DNA of 64,000 nt from Rhodanobacteraceae bacterium (GTDB lineage: Bacteria > Pseudomonadota > Gammaproteobacteria > Xanthomonadales > Rhodanobacteraceae), in NCBI GenBank assembly GCA_004299555.1, contig SCQU01000029.1:124001-188000 (forward strand). The letters run 5' to 3'. Both the position numbers and the translations under genes were made by a program. Of this stretch, positions 39,635 to 46,264 are shown one piece after another. The notes under the pieces were generated by a model. It did not search any database. It saw only the letters and a program-made list of their open reading frames with translations, and was not told the origin of the DNA. Position 1 is the stretch's first letter. Every line of letters begins with the position of its first letter.

Positions 39635-40069
39635 TCATGCGCCCCCGGTTACGCGCCTACTTCGTGCATCCAAACCAAACACGGGGTAGCCAAGCTCGCG
39701 CAGCTTCCCGGCCGCTTTGCCCTTCGCTGCACTGTCCGCAGAGAGGCGCGTAAGCAACAACATTTCGATCACCGCACCAAGCGTCCGTTCGTCGGGTTCG
39801 GCGCGCACTGTGCGCCCCGTGTCGGGGTCGTCGCCGCTTACAGCGGCGGCAAGCTCGGCCAGAATGTGCGTGCCCCATTCGTCGATCTGCATGCTCAGCT
39901 CGACCAGGTCGCTGCGCCCAATCCCGCGATCTTCGGTGCCCGCAAAGACCTTGCTGCGAATGTAGTCGGATACGGAAAGACCGGCGTCCTTCGCGCCCGC
40001 CTTGAGCGCTTCCATCTGCGTCTTCGTCGCCCGAAAGGAAGCGTGAACTACGGCGTCTTGATTCAACAT
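39635..40069 (-). CDS. MobC-like ribbon-helix-helix protein
   Basis: A 144-residue protein whose N-terminal 45 residues (FRATKTQMEALKAGAKDAGLSVSDYIRSKV) match the RHH DNA-binding fold of plasmid mobilisation accessory proteins such as MobC. The rest is predicted helical and not recognised. Such proteins bind oriT and aid the relaxase, or act as repressors. No relaxase gene is present in the element, so if it is MobC-like it would work with a helper. The 326-bp region upstream holds inverted repeats that could be its binding site. Confidence 0.65.
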   Translation of the reverse strand: MLNQDAVVHASFRATKTQMEALKAGAKDAGLSVSDYIRSKVFAGTEDRGIGRSDLVELSMQIDEWGTHILAELAAAVSGDDPDTGRTVRAEPDERTLGAVIEMLLLTRLSADSAAKGKAAGKLRELGYPVFGLDARSRRVTGGA

Positions 40070-40395
40070 TTCGTGTCACCCTGTAGCACAAGAAACAATC
40101 GCACAATCATGCACATACGAAATTACGTAGCACACGTACTACAACGTATCAAGCGAAATGTGCGATAAATCAGTGTGTTGCCGCCGGGAGGGCGGCGCAT
40201 GGTCTGTGGCTTTGGGGCTAAGGGCTAAGGGAGCGCACGGTTTCATCGTGCGTGCCCTTTGGCCGTGCTCCATAGCCACAAAAGGCATCCAACTTCGCGC
40301 CGCCGCTTGCCCCTTTGCCTAACCACGGTCATGGGCGCCATCAGCGCATTGGCGGTTGGCGAGCGGTGCAATGCTCCGGCGTTCGATGTCAGCAT
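40070..40395. other. Intergenic region with inverted repeats (possible operator/oriT)
   Basis: No gene seen. The part next to the RHH gene is AT-rich. It has ATCGCACA (40098-40105) inverted at 40159-40166, a short palindrome TACGT-N5-ACGTA at 40124-40138 lying between them, and a stem-loop at 40228-40258 (AGGG and CGCACG arms with a 2-base internal mismatch) preceded by GGGCTAA repeated twice. This is a reasonable place for an RHH operator or transfer origin, but no known oriT sequence is recognised. Confidence 0.35.
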
Positions 40396-41073
40396 TCATG
40401 CTTCCTGTCGGCGCTTGGTAGCACGGGCGGTGCACGACTTCGCGCTGGCCGGCATTGCGATCAACAGTTGGTCAATCTCACGGTGCAACGCGCGCACTTC
40501 GAGTGCTGCTTTGCAGTTGGTCGCAACGTCCCGCGCGAGCTTCCCCTCTCCTGACAGTACGGTGTAATGCGCGCGATCATGTACGACGGTATCGAGCACG
40601 CGGATGCCGCCGTTCTCAAGCGCCCGCCGCATCGGTGCGACGCGTTTGTCGTTCCACCGCGCGCGGCTTATGACGGCCACAACGGGGATGTTGGCGGCCC
40701 GGATGTTGGCCAGCTCTGCGCTGAGCGCGATGTAGTCGTACCCGCTCGGTGGAACGGGCACTACCACCAAGGTGGCATGCGCTAGCAGCGCCATGAGTTC
40801 GCGCCCACGGAGCCCCAACGATGTATCGACGATTACGAGTTCGCTGCCATCGCGTTCCGCCCGGCGCAACGCCGGCCCGATTCGATCAGGCGCCGTTGTG
40901 TTGCACGTGATCGGGTACGTCGTTCGCTCGGCCCAGTACGTCGCGCATCGCAGGGAGTCGGTATCGATCAACTCGACCTTGGCGCCCCGTAGCGCGTACT
41001 CAACAGCGAGATGCACGGCTAGCGTCGTGCGCCCGATCCCGCCCTTGGCACCTGCGAAGACAATGGTTTCCAT
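40396..41073 (-). CDS. ParA-like P-loop ATPase
   Basis: A 225-residue ParA/MinD-family ATPase, as used in plasmid or island partition. The deviant Walker A region is AKGGIGRTT: the signature Lys10 is kept, but the P-loop lysine is replaced by Arg15. Walker A' (LIDTDSLRCATYWAER) and Walker B (LVIVDTSLG) are clear. No ParB partner is next to it. It lies between the replication-like gene and the MobC-like gene, so partition or copy maintenance is likely. The Lys-to-Arg change may lower ATPase activity. Confidence 0.8.
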   Translation of the reverse strand: METIVFAGAKGGIGRTTLAVHLAVEYALRGAKVELIDTDSLRCATYWAERTTYPITCNTTAPDRIGPALRRAERDGSELVIVDTSLGLRGRELMALLAHATLVVVPVPPSGYDYIALSAELANIRAANIPVVAVISRARWNDKRVAPMRRALENGGIRVLDTVVHDRAHYTVLSGEGKLARDVATNCKAALEVRALHREIDQLLIAMPASAKSCTARATKRRQEA

Positions 41074-41260
41074 GGCTGGCTCCTTACGCGGACAACTTGT
41101 TGGAGTTCAGGGCTTCGCACCTGATCGCACTGGGCTGCGATGGCGCACCAAGGTTCCTTCGCGTGCGTTCTGCGGAACGATGCAGCCGGGTCAAGGCTCG
41201 CGCAGCGACCGCCGCAGGCGGCTCGGCCTTGACGCGGTGAAGTCGTTCAGAGCCTTGGCG

Positions 41261-41292
41261 AGGGGCGCAGGACTGCTTCCTCCTGCGCCCCT
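41261..41292. repeat. 12-bp perfect hairpin upstream of parA-like gene
   Basis: AGGGGCGCAGGA at 41261-41272 is perfectly complementary to 41281-41292, with the loop CTGCTTCC. No T-run follows on either strand, so a simple terminator is unlikely. It may be a replication/nicking structure or an mRNA element. Confidence 0.55.
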
Positions 41293-41408
41293 GCCACGTG
41301 GCGAACGCGGGGGAGGCGGGGGCGGCGCCCCCACCCATCGGCGTGAGTGCTGCATGACGCACGCAGCGATGCGTGAAGCCGTATCCGGTGCGGCGGAATC
41401 CAAACGAA

Positions 41409-41433
41409 AAAGGGCCAACCTTTCGGTTGACCC
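41409..41433 (-). terminator. Intrinsic terminator-like hairpin after the replication-like gene
   Basis: On the minus strand the stem GGGTCAACC / GGTTGGCCC closes a GAAA tetraloop, with one mismatch, and is followed by TTTTT. It lies 210 bp after the stop of the putative replication gene and would end that transcript before the ParA gene. Confidence 0.6.
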
Positions 41434-41642
41434 TTTCCGATAGCTCAGGCCCAAGTGGGCTGCACCAACTCCGCGTGTCCAGTATGCCCGAACCGCGCCC
41501 TTCTCGCGCTACCAATTTAGCACCAGTTGACGCCGTCTTGCGCGCGGCGATGTCTCTCGGCAGGGAGCGTAGGAAGTCCGTCGGCGGTTGTTGGTTTTGC
41601 ATGGCAATGATGTACGTGTCGGGTGCTATCTGTGGTCTCGCG

Positions 41643-42524
41643 CTACCGCCATACGGTATTGGTCGGTCGGATGCCAAGCGCAGCGGCGCATTCCTGCATG
41701 GCCTTTTGCGCGGCACTGCGCGCCGCCGGGGTCTGCGCCAGCGCATCGCGCTTGCGCTTTGCCTCCACGCGCGCCTGCCGCCGAAGCTCTTCCTCGGTTG
41801 CGCGCACGCGTTCTTTGGCGACGTCGGCGCCAAGGGCCAGGTGAAACTCACCGGCCCGTTGTTTCCGCACCAAGCCCATCAGGTAGTGAACCGGAGAGCT
41901 GTGGATGGTGCCAGCTCGGGCCATGGCGCCGGCAAGCTCGTCTAACAGTTGCTGTTGGGCCACGGCGGGCAGCTCTGAAATCAGACCACCGGCTACTACT
42001 ACCTCGGCCTCGGACAGGGCCGGCGGCCACGCCAGCGAGCGCGCTGCATCGACGCTCGTGGCGTACGTAGTAGTACGTCTTTTATTGGTACGTCCTTTCT
42101 TACTACGTATATCGTCTGGAAACCCATCGACGGGTGGCCCATCGACGGGAAACCCGACGATGGACGGATTGGGGGGATGGTGTTCGTGGGTGTTCAATGA
42201 CTTACGTACTTCACGGGTGTCGGAAACCACATGAACCCACGTCCACGTGCCGTCGGCATCCTGCTGCCGCTCCGACCAGTAGTAGCCCAGGCACTCAAGC
42301 TGCTTGCGGGCTTCCATCCACGCATAACGGCCCAAACCCAGCGCTGCGCGCACTTGTCCGACGTAGATGATCCAGCCGGGACGTCCGGTGAGCGCCAATA
42401 GGTACATAAGCACGAGGCGCGCGGTCGGGCTCAGCGCCCGTTCCTCCATGAGATCGACGGGCACAGCCGCCCACGCGCGTGACAGGCGGCCAATGACCGG
42501 CGCCGCTTTCGAGTGCGGCTTCAT
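41643..42524 (-). CDS. Putative replication/winged-helix DNA-binding protein
   Basis: Unassigned 293-residue protein. From ATG 42524 the N-terminal half (SPTARLVLMYLLALTGRPGWIIYVGQVRAALGLGRYAWMEARKQLECLGYY) looks like a helix-turn-helix of replication initiator or plasmid control proteins. The C-terminal half is charged and helical (RATEEELRRQARVEAKRKRDALAQ). Its start overlaps the small HTH gene by ATGA. Replication-initiator function fits the neighbouring ParA-like gene and origin-like region, but no certain family match is claimed. Confidence 0.55.
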   Translation of the reverse strand: MKPHSKAAPVIGRLSRAWAAVPVDLMEERALSPTARLVLMYLLALTGRPGWIIYVGQVRAALGLGRYAWMEARKQLECLGYYWSERQQDADGTWTWVHVVSDTREVRKSLNTHEHHPPNPSIVGFPVDGPPVDGFPDDIRSKKGRTNKRRTTTYATSVDAARSLAWPPALSEAEVVVAGGLISELPAVAQQQLLDELAGAMARAGTIHSSPVHYLMGLVRKQRAGEFHLALGADVAKERVRATEEELRRQARVEAKRKRDALAQTPAARSAAQKAMQECAAALGIRPTNTVWR

Positions 42525-42745
42525 GCCGCCGCTGCCGCATCGACGATGTGCACCAGCCCGGATACCCGGAACAGGACGCGGCGCCCGATCCGCACACGGC
42601 ACTCACGCAAGCGATCCGGCAGCTCACCGCGGCGGCACAACGTGATCCGTAGCCCGCCGGGGCTCCGGTGCAGCAATTCGGCGACCTGCTCGTAGGTGAG
42701 CAGGGGTCCGCCGTACCTCGAAAGGATCATCTCTTCGGTTGTCAT
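42521..42745 (-). CDS. Small AlpA/excisionase-like HTH protein
   Basis: A 74-residue DNA-binding protein with a MerR/AlpA-type winged-helix pattern: LTYEQVAELLHRSPGGLRITLCRRGELP, then RIGRRVLFRVSGLVHIVD. Such proteins act as excisionase or as activators in integrative elements and plasmids. ATG 42745 is chosen because the frame upstream of it is unrelated. It leads the minus-strand genes of the element and is divergent from the Cys/HTH gene across about 90 bp, which must hold both promoters. Confidence 0.75.
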   Translation of the reverse strand: MTTEEMILSRYGGPLLTYEQVAELLHRSPGGLRITLCRRGELPDRLRECRVRIGRRVLFRVSGLVHIVDAAAAA

Positions 42746-42834
42746 TCTGCGTTTCCCAATGCTTCGCGACACGTCGCTAGCATCCGGCAACGCTTGCGCT
42801 AACATGGAATGACGTTATGAACGATTAGGTTGAC

Positions 42835-44073
42835 ATGCGGGCCGCGGAGCTTAACGAAGATTTGGACGACCTTGAGTCCGTGCTTGCCTCCGCCGGCGCG
42901 GTCGATCCGGGGATTGCGCGCGGCGTCAAATTGTTCGTGGCGCATCTTCGAACGTCTATGGTTGGCCGCAGGAGTTGCCCCTACAGCATCACTTCGCGGC
43001 GGTACTCAGTCTGGCGGTTGGTAGGTCTGTATCTCGATGAGCCGTTTACCGCTTTTGTCGATGGGCAGTCTGGTACAACGGTTGGCTACGTCCTCAAGGG
43101 CTACCGTCTGTCAGAGATGCACAAGGTCGAACCGCCGCGGAATTTGGGGTTCGGTTGTAGCAACTCGGTCGACTACTCCGCTTGCAGATGGACATACGAG
43201 TCGCAGCGCCTTCGATTGAATCAATGGCGTGTTCTGTTCAAGGAAATCGCCCGATGGATCATGTGGCCAGCGTTTGGTTTTGATGACGATGATAGACGCC
43301 GGATGTTGCGTGACAACTTGGACTTCATGCACGCCGAGCTATTGCGCTTCTTCGGAAAGTTGTTGCCTGACCGTCAATCCCGTAGCAGCCTGAGGTCGTC
43401 GTTGGCCGGGATGCAGGGCACACCAAGGTTTCGCGAATTTTGTGAGCTGTGCTGGAGGCCGACCGAGTACGCCAGCTGCCAGCAAGCCTCTCCCGATGAT
43501 CCGGCAATGGATTCAAAGAACAAACGGTTTTGTAGTGTGCATAACCCGAGTGATTCGGAGTCACGGTATCGGGTGGATCACCGCTACAAGCGTGCGTTTC
43601 GAAACGAACTAGAGCATCAGCGCGGCTGGGCGGTGAGCGAGTATTCGGTTGAGTTCACGCCCACCGGCCCGACGACCACTGCGGCCCAGCGGAAGGCGGC
43701 CTACGATCTTGTCCACGCCCGATTGCACTCGCCCGATGCTGACCGAAAACGAGTCCGCTCGTTGAAAGAGAAGGCATATGAGCTGCACGGGCAAGGGCTG
43801 TCGCAGTCGGAGATCGCTCGTCAACTTGGCGTGTCGCGGCAGGCGGTTTCGAAGGCGTTGCAGAAGATGCGCGGGATACTCTCACGACGGGAAGTTGTGA
43901 AAGAGCGCGACGCCGAACTCCCTGAGTTCGATCCGGGGAATATTCTCGTAAAACTCGTTGCCGAGCTGGAAAAGCAAGGTCGCACAATTGCGGTGAGCAC
44001 GTCGGGTGGTGATAGCCCGGCGCGTCAGACGCGCTACGTCACTGAACGCAGATTCCGTCGGTTGCGCAGCTGA
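42835..44073 (+). CDS. Unrecognised Cys-rich HTH protein of the island
   Basis: A 412-residue protein I do not recognise. Middle region has a possible zinc site (C203, C206, C215, C233, H236), and residues about 311-345 form a clear helix-turn-helix of the sigma-70 region 4 / resolvase kind (GLSQSEIARQLGVSRQAVSKALQ). The first 180 residues have aromatic and charged segments without a known motif. It is the only long plus-strand gene in the right half of the island, facing the replication-like genes, so it may control them. No secretion or membrane signals. Confidence 0.7.
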   Translation: MRAAELNEDLDDLESVLASAGAVDPGIARGVKLFVAHLRTSMVGRRSCPYSITSRRYSVWRLVGLYLDEPFTAFVDGQSGTTVGYVLKGYRLSEMHKVEPPRNLGFGCSNSVDYSACRWTYESQRLRLNQWRVLFKEIARWIMWPAFGFDDDDRRRMLRDNLDFMHAELLRFFGKLLPDRQSRSSLRSSLAGMQGTPRFREFCELCWRPTEYASCQQASPDDPAMDSKNKRFCSVHNPSDSESRYRVDHRYKRAFRNELEHQRGWAVSEYSVEFTPTGPTTTAAQRKAAYDLVHARLHSPDADRKRVRSLKEKAYELHGQGLSQSEIARQLGVSRQAVSKALQKMRGILSRREVVKERDAELPEFDPGNILVKLVAELEKQGRTIAVSTSGGDSPARQTRYVTERRFRRLRS

Positions 44074-44116
44074 CGTCGCGGCGCTGGGCGCGCAGCTTTG
44101 CTGACTTGGGCAATGA

Positions 44117-44163
44117 CGTTGCATGTAACGCAGTGTTGGTGTACTCTTGCGTTGCATGTAACG
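44117..44163 (+). promoter_or_regulatory. Paired operator repeats upstream of mazEF
   Basis: CGTTGCATGTAACG occurs twice, at 44117-44130 and 44150-44163, in the same orientation and 33 bp apart, about three helical turns. Each copy is nearly palindromic (CGTT-N-CATG-N-AACG). They end 20 bp before the antitoxin start and are good candidates for autoregulation by the antitoxin or toxin-antitoxin complex. Confidence 0.6.
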
Positions 44164-44182
44164 ATTTGCAGGAGAACAAACA

Positions 44183-44404
44183 ATGGCTACTGGCGTCAAC
44201 CAGCGCGTGCAAACGCATCGCACCAAGCTGCGCCGGGCCGGCTTGCGCCCCGTGCAAATTTGGGTACCTGATACACGGCGACCGGGATTCGCCAAGGAGT
44301 GCCGTCGGCAGTGTCTCGCCGCTGCCCGTGCGGATGCGCGTGATACCGGCACCCGGAAGTTCATGGATGCGGCTTTGGCCGATGTCGAAGGCTGGACTGC
44401 GTGA
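44183..44404 (+). CDS. mazE: MazE-family antitoxin (DUF3018-like)
   Basis: A 73-residue protein with the pattern RTKLRRAGLRPVQIWVPDTRRPGFAKECRRQ typical of the DUF3018/MazE-type antitoxins. It lies directly upstream of a MazF/PemK-like toxin and overlaps it by GTGA (44401-44404). A GCAGGAG site precedes the ATG. It should neutralise the toxin and repress the operon through the repeated sites upstream. The pair is probably a stabilisation module of the island. Confidence 0.85.
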   Translation: MATGVNQRVQTHRTKLRRAGLRPVQIWVPDTRRPGFAKECRRQCLAAARADARDTGTRKFMDAALADVEGWTA

Positions 44405-44727
44405 AGCGCGGTGACTTGATCACCGTCGCTCTGCAGGGCGACTTCGGGAAGCCACGTCCGGCATTGGTCGTTCAGGCCGACGCTTACGGTGCGCACACCA
44501 GCGTGACCGTCTTGCCGGTCACCAGCACCCGCATAGACGCACCTTTGCTGCGGGTGGCTTTGGCCCCAAGCGCTGACAACGGCCTGACGCGACCCTCGCA
44601 GGTCATGATCGACAAAACGATGACCGTACGGCAGGAGCGCCTTGGCGAGGTCATCGGGCATGTGACGCCGGATGAACTGTTGGAAATCGACCGCTGCCTT
44701 GCAGTGTTTCTTGGCATCGCACGCTGA
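44401..44727 (+). CDS. mazF: MazF/PemK-family endoribonuclease toxin
   Basis: A 108-residue toxin starting with GTG inside the antitoxin stop. The fold pattern is clear: KRGDLITVALQGDFGKPRPALVVQAD at the N-terminus (active-site loop), TVLPVTSTRIDAPLLRVAL, SQVMIDKTMTVRQERLGEVIG and the C-terminal helix. MazF toxins cut mRNA at short sequences. The active-site Arg (GKPRPAL) and Thr/Ser segment (PVTST) are present, so it looks intact. It maintains the element or acts as an abortive defence. Confidence 0.92.
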   Translation: MKRGDLITVALQGDFGKPRPALVVQADAYGAHTSVTVLPVTSTRIDAPLLRVALAPSADNGLTRPSQVMIDKTMTVRQERLGEVIGHVTPDELLEIDRCLAVFLGIAR

Positions 44728-44735
44728 CGGGCGGC

Positions 44736-44754
44736 AGGTACAGTTGCGGTACAC
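44736..44754 (+). repeat. 19-bp terminal repeat, right copy
   Basis: AGGTACAGTTGCGGTACAC, 17/19 identical to the copy in front of the integrase and in the same orientation, 120 bp before the attR core. It sits just after the toxin gene, where no promoter is needed, which favours a recombination role such as an integrase arm site. Confidence 0.5.
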
Positions 44755-44781
44755 CGATCAGTTTTCTGCCCCTAACATCAG

Positions 44782-44858
44782 GTAACGCAAGTTACTGATG
44801 CTAAAGAAATATCATGTAACACGCGCTAACGTCTGATTGCGTTGAATATCAGTAACTT
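44782..44858. repeat. AT-rich inverted repeats beside attR
   Basis: AAGTTACTGAT at 44789-44799 is inverted exactly at 44848-44858. Inside are GTAAC-GCAA-GTTAC (44782-44795) and GTAACACGC at 44816-44824, the last also found at 32616-32624 next to attL in the same orientation. These look like binding sites of an integrase or excisionase in the attR arm. Confidence 0.45.
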
Positions 44859-44873
44859 ATTGATTTATGTAGC

Positions 44874-44920
44874 GACTTTTAATCCATTGGTCGAGGGTTC
44901 GAACCCCTCACGGCCCACCA
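44874..44920 (+). other. attR core (partial tRNA-Lys 3' end)
   Basis: 47-bp partial copy of the tRNA-Lys 3' half, from the anticodon stem to CCA; no D arm or 5' acceptor precedes it, so it is not a functional tRNA. It marks the right end of the element. The T stem is GAGGG/CCCTC and may be the original chromosomal sequence before integration. Confidence 0.93.
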
Positions 44921-45149
44921 CCTTGATGCCAGAGCCCGGCTTGCGTTCATGGTGCTCCTTTGGCTCCCCTTGACCGCCGCGCGCGCTGTGGCAGGATTTC
45001 CGCCTGCCGCGCAACTCCACCTGGCACCGGACCTCGGGCAGCCGGACGGGGTTTAGCCCCAAGGGGCGCAGTGACCGGCCCGGTGCGAGGTAACTCCTCA
45101 CGCACCCTTTGCGGTGTTCAGCGTTGCACGATGCCGTCCGCGGGCGCCT
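44921..45149. other. Intergenic gap between attR and sulfur cluster
   Basis: No gene is supported. The minus-strand frame across this gap reads through the tRNA remnant and is spurious. No clear terminator is seen. Confidence 0.6.
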
Positions 45150-46151
45150 TTACTCGTTGCCCGCGACGCTGACCCAGAACGGATATTTGCCGTTGGTGGC
45201 AATCTGGCGCACGACTTCAAGGGTGTGCGTATCGATCACTGCGATCTGGTTGGTCGCGGTCACGCCGACGTAAACCCAGCGTCCGTCGCGGCTGGCGCGC
45301 ACGCCGTGGGGGCCTTGCCCGACCTCGATGCGCTTGACCACCCGGAAGGTCTGCGGGTCGATCACGTCCACCACATGGTCGGCGATGGCGCCGGTGAACA
45401 CATAGCGACCGCCTGGAATCACATCGATTCCGGCGTGGCCGGCGCCGACCTTGATGACCGCAAGTTCCTTGCCCGTCGCCAGATCCACCGCTGCCACATG
45501 GCCGGCCAGATCGCGTACCCACAGCGTGTGGCCGTCCGCCGACACATCGAGATTGTGCGGGCCTTGTATGCCCGGCACAGGGATTTCCCCCGTCTTGGCC
45601 AGCGTTTGCATGTCGAGGACGGCAACACCGGTGCCGCCTTGCAGGGTCACGTACGCCCGTTTGCCGTCCGCCGCGAAACGGACATTGTGTGGGGTCTTGC
45701 CCACTGCAATCTTCCTGGCCACCTTCCGGGTCTTGAGGTCGATAACCGCGACCGTGCCGGTACCGGCACTGACCGCGAGCCCCCAGCGTCCACCTGGCCC
45801 GATGGCCACGCCCTGCGGCGTCTGCCCTATGTCGAAAGTCGCCAGTTTCGTGCCCGTCGCCGTGGCGACCAGGTACACGTCCGGGGTGGTGCTGCTGCTG
45901 ACCAGCAGCAACGTTCCATCCGGACTTGCCGCGTCGTAATGGGCGCCAGGAAGGTCGCCCCAAACCTTACCGGTGGCGATATTCTCCACCGCGTTGCTGG
46001 ATTGCAAGGTGACATACGCCGGTGCCGGCAATAGGCTTTCCGGCGCGGCTGCGGCAGTCCCCGCGGCACCACACCAGCCCAATGCCAGCGTGGCGGCCAG
46101 CCTGACGGCCAGCGCGGCGCGTGGGGTTGAAATCACCGATCGAAATGACAT
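45150..46151 (-). CDS. Exported YVTN/cytochrome-D1-like beta-propeller protein
   Basis: A 333-residue secreted protein, signal peptide to about residue 35, then repeated propeller blades with VAVIDLKTRKVARKIAVGKTPHNVRFAADGKRAYVT-type units (YVTN family, cytochrome D1-like fold). No heme-binding motif is seen, so it is probably not an oxidoreductase by itself. ATG 46151 gives the signal; the frame extends to 46268 without family support. It is the last gene of the minus-strand cluster with the TsdA-like protein and may be a binding or scaffold protein in the same periplasmic pathway. Exact role unknown. Confidence 0.8.
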   Translation of the reverse strand: MSFRSVISTPRAALAVRLAATLALGWCGAAGTAAAAPESLLPAPAYVTLQSSNAVENIATGKVWGDLPGAHYDAASPDGTLLLVSSSTTPDVYLVATATGTKLATFDIGQTPQGVAIGPGGRWGLAVSAGTGTVAVIDLKTRKVARKIAVGKTPHNVRFAADGKRAYVTLQGGTGVAVLDMQTLAKTGEIPVPGIQGPHNLDVSADGHTLWVRDLAGHVAAVDLATGKELAVIKVGAGHAGIDVIPGGRYVFTGAIADHVVDVIDPQTFRVVKRIEVGQGPHGVRASRDGRWVYVGVTATNQIAVIDTHTLEVVRQIATNGKYPFWVSVAGNE

Positions 46152-46264
46152 GCTGGCGCCTTCGTGCACGGGCTCATTGTCGTTGCCTTCACCGCGGGCC
46201 TTTGGGCGCACCGCCGCCGCTCGCCGCCAAGCGCAGGCGGCGGCGTCACCGGGGATGCGGCCAC

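Larger units (their letters stand above)
41074..41642. other. Structured intergenic region, candidate replication origin
   Basis: About 570 bp without a convincing gene. It holds a perfect 12-bp stem hairpin (41261-41272 with 41281-41292, loop of 8), a GC-rich palindrome near 41310-41325, and a terminator-like stem-loop at 41409-41433. Low-complexity frames here are shadows. Such clustered structure between a replication gene and a partition gene suggests an origin or regulatory site, but no iterons or DnaA boxes are obvious. Confidence 0.35.
32565..44920. mobile_element. Integrative element in tRNA-Lys with defence genes
   Basis: Island of about 12.3 kb bounded by the 47-bp att repeats. It has visibly lower GC and different base use from the flanks. 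Left to right: tyrosine integrase, DUF1828/DUF1829 protein, DUF6978-like protein, type III res and mod, MobC-like RHH protein, ParA-like ATPase, putative replication protein, AlpA-like HTH protein, Cys/HTH protein, MazE-like antitoxin, MazF-like toxin. Replication- and partition-type genes suggest an integrative plasmid-like element. No relaxase, type IV secretion genes or phage structural genes are seen, so transfer would need a helper. Confidence 0.9.

Noticed and set aside
41191-41454. Minus-strand Pro/Arg-rich frame between parA-like and replication-like genes
   Set aside because: Low-complexity translation crossing a terminator hairpin; no ribosome site or family features.
32612-44873. 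Relaxase, conjugation or phage structural genes in the island
   Set aside because: Looked for on both strands; every long frame is accounted for by the listed genes or is a shadow, so none is claimed.
44865-45101. Minus-strand frame of 78 codons across the right att site
   Set aside because: Its C-terminal part is simply the antisense reading of the tRNA-Lys remnant, a familiar false protein; no family features or ribosome site.
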